DNA of 64,000 nucleotides from Agromyces albus (GTDB taxonomy: Bacteria > Actinomycetota > Actinomycetes > Actinomycetales > Microbacteriaceae), in the NCBI RefSeq assembly GCF_030815405.1, contig NZ_JAUSWX010000001.1, forward strand, positions 1,860,001 to 1,924,000. The letters run 5' to 3'. Shown here piece by piece: positions 27,976-37,760 of this stretch. Positions within the stretch are counted from its first letter, which is position 1; every line of letters starts with the position of its first letter. The position numbers were made by a program, and so were the translations under genes. The notes below the pieces were generated by a model. It was given only the letters and a program-made list of their open reading frames with translations, was not told the DNA's origin and did not search any database.

Positions 27976-29607
27976 TCAGTCCCCGTACTCGGGGTGCTCG
28001 TCGAGCCAGGCGCGAAAGCGCACGACGGCGGCCTCGTGCTCCTCGATCGTCGACGAGAACACCGTCTCACCGGAGTCGAGGTCGACCGTCACGAAGTACA
28101 GCCACGGTCCGTCGACCGGGTTGATCGCCGCCTCGATCGCCTTGTCGCCGGGATTGCCGATCGGCCCCGGCGGGAGGCCCGGATGCACGTAGGTGTTGTA
28201 TGGGTTCGCCGGGTCGGAGCGCTGGGCCTCGGTCGTCGTGACGACGGAGTCGTCGCCGACGCCGTAGTGCACGGTCGAGTCGAACTGCAGGAGGCCGCTT
28301 TCGAAGAGCTCGGGGTTCAGCCGGTTCTCGATGACCCGCGACACCTTGAAGTAGTCGGTGTAGTCGTCGCCGCGGGCCCCGGCCTCCCGCTCGATGAGCG
28401 ACGCCTTGATGACGGTGCGCCACCGATCCTCGGGCGCGACTCCCGCGGCATCGAGCGCCTGGAACGAGCGATCGACGAGCATCTTCACGAGGTCGGGGGC
28501 CGTCATGCCCGGAGCGACGGTGTACGTGGCGGGGAACAGGAATCCCTCGACGCTCGTCGCCTCGGGAGGCAGACCGAGTGCCGGCAGGTCGGCGGCCGCG
28601 GCGTGCAGCTCCTCGATCGGGATCTCGGAGACGGCCGCCGCCTCGGCGAGGGCGTTCTTCGCCCACATCCCCTCTTGGATGACGAAGGTGTTCTCGAGCT
28701 TCTTCGTCGGGTCGAGAAGCGCGTCGAGCGCTGCCCGGGCGCTCATCTGCTCGGCCAACTCGTACGCACCGGGATGGAACTCGGGATCGGGCGACTGCTC
28801 GAGCAGCAGATCGTAGAAGGCGTCGTAGGAGGCGGTGACGCCCTCGTCGACGAGGTTCTCAGCGATATCGGCGCCGGTGTCGCCTTCGTGGATCATGAAG
28901 ATCACCTCGCCGGTGCCGGCTCCCGTATAGTCCTCGGCGGGAGTGAATCGCTCGATGAGCGCGTTGATCGGGCCCTGGAGGAAGAAGAACGCGCCCACCG
29001 CGAGCGCGGCGACGACGAGGAGTCCGACCAGGCACCCCCACGGTCCCTTCCTGCGGGGCTTGTCGTCGTCGTGATACCCGCCGTGCTTGAGGGCGCGCCG
29101 CTCCGAACGGCTCAATCGATGCGAGGTGGGTTCGTCGTCATCAGGGGCGCCTGACCACGGCTGTGACTCCTCGTCCCATGGCAGAAGGATGTCCTCCTCA
29201 TGCTCCTTCGACCCCGAGTCGGGGGCATCGAGCTGCCACTGGAACGGGGCCTCGTGCGCCGTCTGGTGTGGCGGGACGCCCCGCTGACCCGCCTCCCACT
29301 GTGAAGCTGCCTGCTGTTCAGCCGGCCACGGTCGCGTATGCCGGTCATCGGACGGCATGTCGGACGCCAGCTGTCGCTCGGCGGCCTCTTGGGCCATCCG
29401 CTGCTCGGTCGGGTACTGCGCTTGCGGCGGCGGCGGCGGCGGCGGCGGCGTCGACGACGACGACCGGCCGGCTCCCTGCTCCTGCTGCTCCTGCTGCTCC
29501 TCCTGTTGCAGCAGGGCAGCCCTGCGCTGCTCGGCCTCCCGGGCCTCGCGACGGGTCATCGGGGGGCGCTCGGATCCGCCGGCCGGCGAGGCAGGAGGGT
29601 GGGTCAC
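27976..29607 (-). CDS. mltG: endolytic murein transglycosylase MltG
   Basis: Cleaves nascent glycan strands to release peptidoglycan chains at the membrane. The 543-residue protein has a cytoplasmic N-terminal region of about 190 residues that is Gln-, Pro- and acid-rich (a run of eight prolines, QQEEQQEQQEQ). One membrane helix, GCLVGLLVVAALAVGAFFFL, follows, then the LysM-like and catalytic parts. The catalytic Glu is in IKASLIEREAG, and GLPPGPIGNPG is the YceG signature. Start GTG 29607 overlaps the ruvX stop (GTGA). The long extension is typical of actinobacterial members but its sequence is low-complexity. Confidence 0.93.
   Translation of the reverse strand: MTHPPASPAGGSERPPMTRREAREAEQRRAALLQQEEQQEQQEQGAGRSSSSTPPPPPPPPQAQYPTEQRMAQEAAERQLASDMPSDDRHTRPWPAEQQAASQWEAGQRGVPPHQTAHEAPFQWQLDAPDSGSKEHEEDILLPWDEESQPWSGAPDDDEPTSHRLSRSERRALKHGGYHDDDKPRRKGPWGCLVGLLVVAALAVGAFFFLQGPINALIERFTPAEDYTGAGTGEVIFMIHEGDTGADIAENLVDEGVTASYDAFYDLLLEQSPDPEFHPGAYELAEQMSARAALDALLDPTKKLENTFVIQEGMWAKNALAEAAAVSEIPIEELHAAAADLPALGLPPEATSVEGFLFPATYTVAPGMTAPDLVKMLVDRSFQALDAAGVAPEDRWRTVIKASLIEREAGARGDDYTDYFKVSRVIENRLNPELFESGLLQFDSTVHYGVGDDSVVTTTEAQRSDPANPYNTYVHPGLPPGPIGNPGDKAIEAAINPVDGPWLYFVTVDLDSGETVFSSTIEEHEAAVVRFRAWLDEHPEYGD
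29425..29448. repeat. CGG trinucleotide tract, eight units, inside mltG
   Basis: Eight uninterrupted CGG units on the plus strand encode eight CCG proline codons in the cytoplasmic part of MltG. In-frame expansion or contraction by slippage would change the polyproline length without breaking the gene. It would also require EF-P for efficient translation. Confidence 0.7.
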
Positions 29608-30080
29608 AGGGGGGACGACCCTTCGTCTGTCGTGAGCGTCCGGCCGGGCTCCGCGCCCGACGCCCGCTCCGTGTCGATGGCGTGTTGCAGAATGATAATC
29701 GCAGCAACTTGGTCGATGACTGGACGTTGGGTGCGACTCGACCGCCCCGAGGCCCGAAGCGCCTGCTGGGCACTCACAGTGGAGAGCCGCTCGTCGACGA
29801 GTCGCACGGATGCCCCAGCCCGTGCCAGACGCTCGGCGAAGGCGACCGCATCGTCGGTCGATGCGGTCGCCGCACCCGACAACGAGAGCGGGTGCCCCAC
29901 CACGAGTTCGAAAGCGCCGAACTCCTCCGCGAGCTCGAGCACGCGGCGGACGTCGGCGTCGCCATCGGGCGCGCGCGGAACCGTCTCCACAGGCACAGCG
30001 AGGAGCGCCCCAGCATCGCAACGTGCGACACCGATGCGTGCTCGCCCCACATCGATGCCGAGCCGCACGCCCAGTCGCAT
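29604..30080 (-). CDS. ruvX: RuvX/YqgF-family Holliday junction resolvase-like nuclease
   Basis: RNase H-fold nuclease implicated in 16S rRNA 5'-end maturation and proposed as a Holliday junction resolvase. The 158-residue product has LGIDVGRARIGVARCD with the first catalytic Asp, VVGHPLSLSGA, and VRLVDERLSTVSAQQAL with the second acidic residues. ATG 30080 lies 5 nt after the alaS stop. The alaS-ruvX-mltG order is the usual actinobacterial arrangement. Confidence 0.93.
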   Translation of the reverse strand: MRLGVRLGIDVGRARIGVARCDAGALLAVPVETVPRAPDGDADVRRVLELAEEFGAFELVVGHPLSLSGAATASTDDAVAFAERLARAGASVRLVDERLSTVSAQQALRASGRSSRTQRPVIDQVAAIIILQHAIDTERASGAEPGRTLTTDEGSSPL

Positions 30081-30085
30081 AGCGT

Positions 30086-32743
30086 CTACCGGCCGAGCTC
30101 TCGTCGTACGGCGTCGAGTGCTGCAGGGATCGCTGAGACGTCGTTGCCCCCGCCCTGCGCGAGGTCGGGCTTGCCGCCGCCACCGCCGCCGAGCACCGCA
30201 GCCGTCGCCTTCGCGATCGCACCGGCGTTCGCGCCGGCGTCTCGAGCCGCAGGCGACGTCGCCACGATGGCGAGCGGCTTGCCGCCCACCTCCCCGGCCA
30301 GTGCTACGACGGATGCCACGGCGCCGAGCTGGGTTCGCACGGAGAGGGCCAGCGAACGAAGCTCGTCGCCCGAGCCGAGCTTCCCGACCGATTCCGCCAC
30401 GAGGAGCACGTCGCCAGTGCGCACGGCCTTCGCCGCAAGTGCCGGCACCCGGTCGTTCAGCGCCTTCGACTCGAAGGCCTGGATGCGCTTCTCGGCTGCC
30501 TTCAGGCTCGAGACGAGCTCGCCGACGCGGTCGACAAGCTGCTCTGGCCTGGTCTTCAGGGTCGAGGTGAGCTCGGAGACGAGCGCTCGCTCGGCGGCGA
30601 ACCGGCGGAACGCCTCGAGCCCGACGAGCGATTCGACTCGACGATTCGAGGCGCCGACGGATGACTCGCCGACGATGTTGATCATGCCGATCTCGGCACT
30701 CGTCGACACGTGAGTGCCGGCGCACAGCTCGCGCGACCATGGCCCGCCGATGTCGACGACACGTACGACGTCGCCGTACTTCTCGCCGAAGAGCGCCATC
30801 GCGCCGAGGGACTTCGCCTCGTCGAGCGGCATCTCGCGGGTGCGGACCTCGAGGTTGTCGCGGATCGCAGCGTTGGAGATCTCCTCGATCTCGCTGCGGG
30901 TCTCGGACGAGAGTGCCGAGTTCCAGCCGTAGTCGAGGCGGAGGTAGCCCGCTTTGTTGAACGATCCCGACTGGTGTGCGTTCGGCCCGAGCACCTGGCG
31001 GAGGGCCGCGTGCACGATGTGGGTGCCGGAGTGCGCCTGGGTGGCGCCCCGCCGATATTGCTCGTCGACGAGCGTCGTCGCGGGCACTCCAACGCCGACC
31101 TCGCCGAGGCTGACCTTCACGGTGTGGCTGATGAGGCCCTTGATCGGCTTCTGCACGTCGAGCACCTCGAGCTCGAAGCCGTCGCCGACGATGCGGCCCT
31201 GATCGGGCGCCTGGCCGCCGGACTCGGCATAGAGCGAGGTCTCGGCGAGGATCACCTCGGCCGTCTGCCCCGCGCTCGCTCGAGAGACGGGCCGGCCGTC
31301 GACGAGGAGCCCGAGCACGCTGGACTGCGTGGTGAGGTCGGAGTATCCGGTGAAGATCGTCTCGCCCTTGGCGCGGAAGTCCGCGTACACCGAGAGGTCG
31401 GCGAGCACCTTCTTCTTCGACTTCGCGTCGGCCTTCGCACGGCTGCGCTGCTCGGTCATGAGCGAGTCGAACGCCCCTCGATCGACCGCGAGGCCGGCTT
31501 CCTCGGCCATCTCGAGCGTCAGCTCGATCGGGAATCCGTAAGTGTCGTGCAGAAGGAAGGCCGTGTCGCCGGCGAGCTCTGCGCTGCCCGCGCGCTTGGT
31601 CTTCTCGACGGCGAGGTCGAGGATGCCCGTGCCCGCGGTGAGCGTGCGGAGGAACGTCTCCTCTTCGCCGAGCGCAAGCTGCTCGATGTGCGTGTAGTCG
31701 GTCGCGACCTCGGGGTAGGCCGCCTTCATCGCGTCACGCGATGCCGCGAACAGCTCACGGAACGTCGGACCCTCCACGCCGAGGAGGCGCATGGCACGGA
31801 TGCTGCGACGCAGGAGCCTGCGGAGGATGTAGCCGCGCCCCTCGTTCGACGGGCTCACGCCATCGCTCATGAGCATGAGCGCCGAGCGGATGTGGTCGGC
31901 GATGATGCGCATTCGCACATCGTCGTCGTGATCGGCTCCGTACCGACGACCCGAGAGCTCCGCCGCGCGATCGAGCACGGGGCGCACCTGGTCGATCTCG
32001 TACATGTTCTCGACGCCCTGCTTGATGAACGCGACGCGCTCGAGCCCCATGCCGGTGTCGATGTTCTTCTTCGGCAGCTCCCTGACGATGCGGAAGTCGG
32101 TCTTCGACTTCACATCGTCGATGAGGTACTGCATGAACACGAGGTTCCAGATCTCGACATAGCGGTCGTCATCGGTGGCCGGGCCGCCGTCGACACCATA
32201 CGCGGGACCGCGATCGAAGAAGATCTCTGAGCACGGGCCGGCCGGGCCGGGCTGGCCGGTGTGCCAGTAGTTCGTGTCCTTGTCGAGGCGCTGGATGCGC
32301 TCCTCGGGCAGGCCGGCGATCTGCTTCCAGAGCTCGATCGCCTCGTCGTCGTCTTTGTAGACGGTGACCCAGAGGTCGTTCGGGTCGAAGCCGTATCCGC
32401 CATCGGCCTCGGGAGTGGTGAGCAGCTCCCACGCCATGGCGATGGCGCCTTCCTTGAAGTAGTCGCCGAACGAGAAGTTGCCGTTCATCTGGAAGAACGT
32501 GCCGTGTCGCGGAGTCTTGCCGACTTCCTCGATGTCGTTCGTGCGGATGCACTTCTGCACGCTCGTGGCCCGCGGGTACGGCGCGGGAACGAGTCCCGTG
32601 AGGTACGGCACGAACGGCACCATTCCGGCGACCGTGAAGAGCAGCGTCGGGTCGTCGGAGACGAGCGAGGCCGAGGGCACGACGGCGTGTCCGCGCTCGG
32701 CGAAGAAGTCCAGCCAACGCTGGCGGATGTCGGCAGTCTGCAT
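30086..32743 (-). CDS. alaS: alanyl-tRNA synthetase
   Basis: Class II synthetase charging tRNA-Ala, 885 residues. The aminoacylation core starts RQRWLDFFAERGHAVVPSAS and includes VQKCIRTNDIEEVGKT and the motif 2/3 region GMGLERVAFI. The editing domain has AHSGTHIVHAALRQ and ELCAGTHVS, the zinc-binding His and Cys positions. The C-terminal Ala/Gly-rich domain ends with GGGGGKPDLAQGGG. I use ATG 32743; a GTG six codons upstream is possible. Confidence 0.97.
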   Translation of the reverse strand: MQTADIRQRWLDFFAERGHAVVPSASLVSDDPTLLFTVAGMVPFVPYLTGLVPAPYPRATSVQKCIRTNDIEEVGKTPRHGTFFQMNGNFSFGDYFKEGAIAMAWELLTTPEADGGYGFDPNDLWVTVYKDDDEAIELWKQIAGLPEERIQRLDKDTNYWHTGQPGPAGPCSEIFFDRGPAYGVDGGPATDDDRYVEIWNLVFMQYLIDDVKSKTDFRIVRELPKKNIDTGMGLERVAFIKQGVENMYEIDQVRPVLDRAAELSGRRYGADHDDDVRMRIIADHIRSALMLMSDGVSPSNEGRGYILRRLLRRSIRAMRLLGVEGPTFRELFAASRDAMKAAYPEVATDYTHIEQLALGEEETFLRTLTAGTGILDLAVEKTKRAGSAELAGDTAFLLHDTYGFPIELTLEMAEEAGLAVDRGAFDSLMTEQRSRAKADAKSKKKVLADLSVYADFRAKGETIFTGYSDLTTQSSVLGLLVDGRPVSRASAGQTAEVILAETSLYAESGGQAPDQGRIVGDGFELEVLDVQKPIKGLISHTVKVSLGEVGVGVPATTLVDEQYRRGATQAHSGTHIVHAALRQVLGPNAHQSGSFNKAGYLRLDYGWNSALSSETRSEIEEISNAAIRDNLEVRTREMPLDEAKSLGAMALFGEKYGDVVRVVDIGGPWSRELCAGTHVSTSAEIGMINIVGESSVGASNRRVESLVGLEAFRRFAAERALVSELTSTLKTRPEQLVDRVGELVSSLKAAEKRIQAFESKALNDRVPALAAKAVRTGDVLLVAESVGKLGSGDELRSLALSVRTQLGAVASVVALAGEVGGKPLAIVATSPAARDAGANAGAIAKATAAVLGGGGGGKPDLAQGGGNDVSAIPAALDAVRRELGR

Positions 32744-32796
32744 GGTTCCGTTCTGGATCACGCCCGGGTCATCCGGGCCTCAACGTGGTCGGGCGC

Positions 32797-33000
32797 TCAG
32801 CGACCCGGGGCTGCGTCGCCCGATTCGGCTCGCAGCTCGGCGTCGCGGGCGTGGTACCCCTCGGCGATGGCGTTGCCGAATGCACGGGCCTTCGCGTCGA
32901 TGGATGAGAAGAAGTCCTGACCCTGCTTGGTCTGGTTCATCTGGTGCGCGACGACGAACCCGGCTGCAACGCCGGCGGTGAACCACAGAATGCTCTTCAC
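32797..33000 (-). CDS. small membrane-anchored protein between rpsD and alaS
   Basis: A 67-residue protein with one N-terminal hydrophobic segment (SILWFTAGVAAGFVVAHQMN) and a charged amphipathic tail. GTG 33000 follows GGGAGC by five bases. Actinobacteria commonly carry one or two tiny membrane proteins here (DUF948 and a DUF6167-like one). The FTAGVAAG start resembles the latter, but it is too short for a firm family call. Function unknown. It is probably co-transcribed with alaS, 54 bp downstream. Confidence 0.65.
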   Translation of the reverse strand: MKSILWFTAGVAAGFVVAHQMNQTKQGQDFFSSIDAKARAFGNAIAEGYHARDAELRAESGDAAPGR

Positions 33001-33090
33001 GGAATGCTCCCTGCTCGATCTCTCGCCGATGCGGTGCGCTCGGCACGCCTCGAACCAGTCTAGTGGCGCGCAATGCGGGCGCCGAAGACG

Positions 33091-33126
33091 GAACAGGGGC
33101 CGCGGGAAACCCCGCGACCCCTGTTC
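33091..33126 (-). terminator. hairpin terminator after rpsD
   Basis: Arms 33091-33106 and 33111-33126 pair over 16 positions with one C/A mismatch and an AAAC-type loop, 14 nt beyond the rpsD stop codon. It separates rpsD from the downstream small membrane protein and alaS. Confidence 0.75.
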
Positions 33127-33139
33127 TGATGCCGTTGCG

Positions 33140-33763
33140 TCAGCGAGCGGCGTAGTACTCCACGACGAGCTGCACGTCACACGTGACGGGGACCTCGGCG
33201 CGCTTCGGGCGACGCAGGAGGCGGGCCTGGAGCTTGTCGAGCTCGACCTCGAGGTAACCGGGGACCCGCGGGAGCAGGTCGACGTGACCGCCGGCGGCCG
33301 CGACCTGGAAGGGCTCGGTGCCCTCGCTGCGTGCCTTGACGTGCACGAGCTGGCCCGGCTTCACGCGGAACGAGGGACGGTCGACGAGCTGGCCGTCGAC
33401 GAGGATGTGGCGGTGCACCACGAACTGGCGAGCCTGCGTGATGGTGCGGGCGAAGCCGGCGCGGAGCACGAGCGCGTCGAGACGCATCTCGAGCAGCTCG
33501 ACGAGGTTCTCACCCGTCAGGCCTTCGGTGCGGCGGGCCTCGTTGAACGCGATGCGGAGCTGCTTCTCGCGGATGCCGTACTGGGCGCGAAGACGCTGCT
33601 TCTCGCGCAGACGCACGGCGTAGTCGGAGTCGGTCTTGCGCTTGGTGCGGCCGTGCTCACCGGGAGCGTAGGGACGCTTCTCCATGTAGCGGGCGGCCTT
33701 CGGGGTCAGGGCGACGCCGAGTGCGCGGGAGAGGCGGGTCTTGCTGCGTGACTGGTTCGACAC
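33140..33763 (-). CDS. rpsD: 30S ribosomal protein S4
   Basis: Primary 16S rRNA-binding protein that nucleates small-subunit assembly, 207 residues. YAPGEHGRTKRKTDSDYAVRLREKQRLRAQYG and the S4 RNA-binding domain RLDALVLRAGFARTITQARQFVVHRHILVDG are clear. It is monocistronic here, away from the alpha operon, as in many Gram-positives. Its roughly 155-nt leader leaves room for autoregulation by S4, but I could not resolve a specific fold. Confidence 0.97.
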   Translation of the reverse strand: MSNQSRSKTRLSRALGVALTPKAARYMEKRPYAPGEHGRTKRKTDSDYAVRLREKQRLRAQYGIREKQLRIAFNEARRTEGLTGENLVELLEMRLDALVLRAGFARTITQARQFVVHRHILVDGQLVDRPSFRVKPGQLVHVKARSEGTEPFQVAAAGGHVDLLPRVPGYLEVELDKLQARLLRRPKRAEVPVTCDVQLVVEYYAAR

Positions 33764-33925
33764 GAATGTCCTTTCGGAAGAATCTCAAACGGTTGGTTCC
33801 AGGCGCGCCGGGCGCCGGAAGTCTTGTCAGAGGGGTTCGCCACGGGCAGACCGGCTACAGGTCTCGCCCCTTCACCGTGGAAACCGCGCAGCCGCACGCG
33901 AGAATCAGGCTTCAGGCCAACCGAT

Positions 33926-33954
33926 ATGCTATCACGCCGAAGGCCCCGTGCCAC
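33926..33954 (-). promoter_or_regulatory. candidate rpsD promoter
   Basis: GTGGCA (33954-33949), a 17-nt spacer and TAGCAT (33931-33926). The transcript would start near 33919, leaving a leader of about 155 nt before ATG 33763. Confidence 0.5.
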
Positions 33955-33969
33955 GCGTCGTTGCCCGCA

Positions 33970-35358
33970 TCAGCGCTCGCCGCGCACGATGCGCCTGATC
34001 TTCGCGAGGCGGGCCGAGACGTCGCGTTCGTTGCCGTGCTCGGTCGGCTCGTAATAGACCGCCCCGCGGAGCGACTCGGGCAGGTACTCCTGTGCCACGA
34101 CGCCGATCGCATCGTCGTGCGGATACCGATAGCCCTTGCCGTGCCCGAGCCGCTTGGCGCCGGGATAGTGCGCATCGCGGAGGTGCTTGGGCACCCGCCC
34201 CGCCTTGCCCTCGCGCACGTCGGCGATGGCTCGGTCGATGCCCAGGTACGCGGCGTTCGACTTCGGCGCCGTCGCCAGGTGCACGACCGCTTGCGCGAGG
34301 GGGATGCGCCCCTCGGGCATGCCGATGTACTGCACGGCATCTGCAGCGGCCACCGCGACGCCGAGCGCACTCGGATCGGCGAGGCCGATGTCTTCGGAGG
34401 CGAGCACGATGATGCGCCGTGCGATGAACCGCGGATCTTCACCCGCCTCGATCATGCGGGCGAGGTAGTGCAGCGACGCATCGACGTCGCTCCCCCGCAC
34501 CGACTTGATGAACGCGCTGATGACGTCGTAGTGCTCGTCGCCGTTGCGGTCGTAGCGGAGCAGCGCGCGGTCGACGGCGCGCGCCACGATGTCGGCGGTG
34601 ATGACGGGCTTCGCGGGTGCTGCGGCATCCGTCTCGGCGTCGTCGGTCGCCGCCGATTCTGCTTCGGCCGCCGGCACGGACTGCGAGGCCGCCACGGATG
34701 CCGCCTCGAGGGCCGTGAGCGCCCGGCGGGCGTCGCCCGAGGCGAGCCGGATGATCGCCGCACGTGCCTCGGCGGCGAGCTCGAACCTGCCTGCCAGCCC
34801 GCGCAGATCTTCGACCGCGCGGTCGACGAGCAGGCCGAGGTCGTCGTCGGTGAGGAGTTCGAGCGTGAGCAGGAGGGAGCGCGACAGGAGCGGCGAGATG
34901 ACCGAGAACGACGGATTCTCGGTGGTCGCGGCGACGAGGATGACCCAGCCGTTCTCGACGCCCGGCAGCAGGGCGTCTTGCTGGGCCTTCGAGAAGCGGT
35001 GGATCTCATCGAGGAAGAGCACCGTTGAGAGCCCGTACAGATCGCGGCTCGCTCGCGCCTCCTCCATCACCTGGCGGACGTCGCGCACTCCGGCGCTCAC
35101 GGCCGAGAGCTCGACGAACTTGCGCCCCGATGAGCGCGCGATCGCCTGCGCGAGCGTCGTCTTGCCCGTTCCGGGCGGCCCCCACAGGATGACGGAGACC
35201 GACCCGGACTCGCCCGAGCGGTCGCCGGCGAGTGCCACGAGCGGCGAACCCGGGGTGAGGAGGTGTCGCTGGCCGGCGACCTCGTCGAGGCTCGTCGGTC
35301 GCATGCGCACCGCGAGGGGGGTAGCGCCGGAGCGCAGCCCCGGGCCGGAGTCCACCAT
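33970..35358 (-). CDS. rarA: replication-associated recombination protein RarA (MgsA)
   Basis: AAA+ clamp-loader-like ATPase acting at stalled forks, 462 residues. Walker A is [16 protein letters not shown], Walker [21 protein letters not shown], and sensor region [19 protein letters not shown]. The C-terminal tetramer domain has [20 protein letters not shown] and [23 protein letters not shown]. An Ala/acid-rich insert of about 30 residues (after EAASVAASQ) is unusual. ATG 35358 follows a TACGCT box by seven bases, so translation is probably leaderless; an in-frame start about 11 codons upstream is less likely. Confidence 0.94.
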   Translation of the reverse strand: MVDSGPGLRSGATPLAVRMRPTSLDEVAGQRHLLTPGSPLVALAGDRSGESGSVSVILWGPPGTGKTTLAQAIARSSGRKFVELSAVSAGVRDVRQVMEEARASRDLYGLSTVLFLDEIHRFSKAQQDALLPGVENGWVILVAATTENPSFSVISPLLSRSLLLTLELLTDDDLGLLVDRAVEDLRGLAGRFELAAEARAAIIRLASGDARRALTALEAASVAASQSVPAAEAESAATDDAETDAAAPAKPVITADIVARAVDRALLRYDRNGDEHYDVISAFIKSVRGSDVDASLHYLARMIEAGEDPRFIARRIIVLASEDIGLADPSALGVAVAAADAVQYIGMPEGRIPLAQAVVHLATAPKSNAAYLGIDRAIADVREGKAGRVPKHLRDAHYPGAKRLGHGKGYRYPHDDAIGVVAQEYLPESLRGAVYYEPTEHGNERDVSARLAKIRRIVRGER

Positions 35359-35365
35359 GCTTCTC

Positions 35366-35371
35366 AGCGTA
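35366..35371 (-). promoter_or_regulatory. leaderless -10 box of rarA
   Basis: TACGCT (35371-35366) is followed by seven bases and ATG 35358. It supports the shorter rarA start. Confidence 0.4.
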
Positions 35372-35448
35372 GTCGCGGCATCCGACATGGAAACCGGTGC
35401 GGGGAAGCCGCGCAACGTCGATGTTCGAGAGTGCCGGCGGGGCGGCGA

Positions 35449-35478
35449 TTGGTGCGCACACCGGGGCTTGCGTAGAGT
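35449..35478 (+). promoter_or_regulatory. candidate promoter of the cyclophilin gene
   Basis: TTGGTG (35449-35454), 18-nt spacer, TAGAGT (35473-35478). It gives a leader of about 25 nt carrying GAGAAGGAGC before GTG 35510. Confidence 0.45.
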
Positions 35479-35509
35479 CGGCACGCAGGAGTCCCGAGAA
35501 GGAGCATGC

Positions 35510-36289
35510 GTGGCATCGAACGACCGACAGGCGCGTGAAGAACGAGCGCGCCTGCGCACCTACCAGGCCCGGCAGGAAGTGCACGTCCGAAAGCAGCGCC
35601 GCCGCACTCGCGACAACGTCATCGCGAGCCTCGCGCTCGTCGTGGTGCTCGCCCTCGCGACGGGCGCACAGCTCTTCTACTTCAGCGGCGGACCGGGCGC
35701 GACCGAGCCGGCAGCGACCGAGACGCCCGCGCCGTCCACGCCTCCCGGCGAGAACCAGGGCGACGTGCCCTCCGCCGACCTCGCAGAGGGTCGCACCTGG
35801 ACCGGCACGCTCACGCTCAACGACATCCCACTCGGGATCGAGCTCGACGGTGCCGCCGCGCCGCAGGCCGCCTCGAGCGAGATCAGCCTGATCCAGGCGG
35901 GCTTCTACGACGGGCTCGGCTGCCACCGCCTGACGAAAGACAACATCTGGGTGCTCCAGTGCGGGGACCCGGTCGGCGACGGCAGCGGTGGTCCCGGCTA
36001 CAGCTACGGCCCCATCGAGAACGCGCCCGCCGACAACCAGTACCCCGCCGGCACGATCGCGATCGCCCGTCAGCAGCAGAACGCCTACAGCCAGGGCAGC
36101 CAGTTCTTCATCGTGTACGAAGACACGACGCTCACGGCCGATGAGGCCGGCGGCTACACCGTCGTCGGCCGCGTCACGAGCGGGCTCGACGCACTTCGCG
36201 CAGGCGTGACCGACGCCGGCACGGCCGACGGCCAGAGCGACGGCGCCCCCGCGGTGCCCGTCACGATCAGCGGGTTCACGATCGAGTGA
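35510..36289 (+). CDS. membrane-anchored cyclophilin-type peptidyl-prolyl isomerase
   Basis: A 259-residue protein with a charged cytoplasmic N-terminus, one membrane helix ([20 protein letters not shown]), a Pro/Thr-rich linker and an extracytoplasmic cyclophilin domain. The domain keeps the catalytic Arg in CHRLTKDN and the Gln in LQCGDP, plus [20 protein letters not shown]. The tryptophan that confers cyclosporin sensitivity in eukaryotic cyclophilins is not evident. GTG 35510 is preceded by GAGAAGGAGCATGC. Probably assists folding of exported proteins. Adjacent to, but separately transcribed from, the DUF349 gene. Confidence 0.9.
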   Translation: MASNDRQAREERARLRTYQARQEVHVRKQRRRTRDNVIASLALVVVLALATGAQLFYFSGGPGATEPAATETPAPSTPPGENQGDVPSADLAEGRTWTGTLTLNDIPLGIELDGAAAPQAASSEISLIQAGFYDGLGCHRLTKDNIWVLQCGDPVGDGSGGPGYSYGPIENAPADNQYPAGTIAIARQQQNAYSQGSQFFIVYEDTTLTADEAGGYTVVGRVTSGLDALRAGVTDAGTADGQSDGAPAVPVTISGFTIE

Positions 36290-36376
36290 CGATCCGCGCC
36301 GCCTGTGGGCGGTGCAATAGGCTTGATGCCGCAACGCCGCCCCCGGGCGGCACCCGACCTATGACAAGGTGAGGCC

Positions 36377-37609
36377 GTGTCCGAATCAGAGCAGCAACCG
36401 TGGGGCCGCGTCGACGAGACGGGCACCGTCTTCGTGCGGACGAACGAGGGCGAGCGTGCCGTCGGTCAATATCCCGACGGCTCGGCTGAGGAGGCCATGG
36501 CGTACTTCGAGCGCAAGTACGCCGATCTCGCCGGACAGGTGACCCTGCTCGAGCAGCGCGTTCGCAGGGGCGCTCCGGCCACGGATGTCGCGAAGGCCGT
36601 GACGAAGCTCCGCGAGTCGGTCGCCGAGGCCAAAGCCGTCGGCGACCTCGAGGCACTCGCGCGCCGCCTCGAGGCGCTGTCCGGCACCGCACAGGAGCTC
36701 ACCGAGCAGCAGCAGGCTGAGGCGAAGGCCGCGGTGGCCGAGGCGATCGCCGAGCGCACCAGGGTCGTCGAGCAGGCCGAGGCGCTGGCCGCGCAAGATC
36801 CCGCCAAGACGCAGTGGAAGCAGGCGACCGCCGAGCTCGACGAGCTCTTCGCGACGTGGCAGCGCCAGCAGCAAGACGGTCCCCGCCTGCCGAAGAACGA
36901 GGCCAACGAACTCTGGAAGCGCTTCCGCACCGCACGATCGACGATCGAGCAGCACCGCAAGGCGTTCTTCGCCGAACTCGACGCCGCCCATCGCGACGTG
37001 CGTTCGCGTAAGCAGCAGCTCATCGAGCGTGCCGAGGCCCTCGCGCCTCGTGGCGCCGACGCCGTGGCCGACTACCGCAGCCTGCTCGACGAGTGGAAGC
37101 TCGCGGGCCGCGCCGGCAAGAAGCTCGACGACACGCTGTGGGCGAAGTTCAAGGCAGCTGGCGACGTGCTCTTCCAGGCCAAGGCCGAGATCGACGCTCA
37201 AGAGGACGAGGCCTACCAGGCGAACCTCACCGAGAAGCTCGCGCTGCTCGATGAGGCCGAGAAACTCCTCACCGAGCGCGACCCGAAGCAGGCGCGTTCG
37301 TCCCTGAACCGCCTCCAGCGCGCATGGGACGAGATCGGGAAGGTCCCCCGTGACCAGATCCGTGTCGTCGAAGACCGACTCCGCAAGGTCGAGACGCACG
37401 TGCGGTCGCTCGAAGACGAGCACTGGCAGCGCGAAGACCCCGAGAAGAAGGCTCGGTCCGAGGGCATGCTCGGCCAGCTCCAAGACGCCATCGCCAAACT
37501 CGAAGATGAACTCGCCGCCGCTGAGGCATCCGGTGACGCGAAAGCGGCGGACACCGCCCGCGAAGCGCTCGAGGCTCGACGCGCGTGGCTGAAGGCCGTC
37601 GGCGGCTGA
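36377..37609 (+). CDS. DUF349 domain-containing coiled-coil protein
   Basis: A 410-residue, highly charged, helical protein with no membrane segment. Several DUF349 repeats are visible as W-x(n)-F/L patterns, for example LWKRFRTARSTIEQHRKAFF and LWAKFKAAGDVLFQAKAEID. The N-terminal RVDETGTVFVRTNEGERAVGQYPDGS is the constant actinobacterial header. DUF349 proteins are widespread but functionally obscure. It often lies near rel in this phylum, as here. GTG 36377 is preceded by AAGGTGAGGCC. Confidence 0.85.
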   Translation: MSESEQQPWGRVDETGTVFVRTNEGERAVGQYPDGSAEEAMAYFERKYADLAGQVTLLEQRVRRGAPATDVAKAVTKLRESVAEAKAVGDLEALARRLEALSGTAQELTEQQQAEAKAAVAEAIAERTRVVEQAEALAAQDPAKTQWKQATAELDELFATWQRQQQDGPRLPKNEANELWKRFRTARSTIEQHRKAFFAELDAAHRDVRSRKQQLIERAEALAPRGADAVADYRSLLDEWKLAGRAGKKLDDTLWAKFKAAGDVLFQAKAEIDAQEDEAYQANLTEKLALLDEAEKLLTERDPKQARSSLNRLQRAWDEIGKVPRDQIRVVEDRLRKVETHVRSLEDEHWQREDPEKKARSEGMLGQLQDAIAKLEDELAAAEASGDAKAADTAREALEARRAWLKAVGG

Positions 37610-37641
37610 ATCGCCGCGGGCGATTCACGTCCGACCTCCGA

Positions 37642-37672
37642 GCGCCGAGCGGCCCCGCGGGCCGCTCGGCGC
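37642..37672 (+). terminator. hairpin terminator after the DUF349 gene
   Basis: Perfect 14-bp inverted repeat (37642-37655 with 37659-37672) and a three-base loop, 33 nt past the stop codon. A second, weaker stem (about 37682-37702) follows. Confidence 0.75.
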
Positions 37673-37760
37673 CGCTGACTCTGCCGCGGCGTCACGCCGT
37701 GGCCTGCGGTTGTCCACAGATCAGGGCGCGACGGCATTCCGAGGTCCGGATTGCCGCAGC

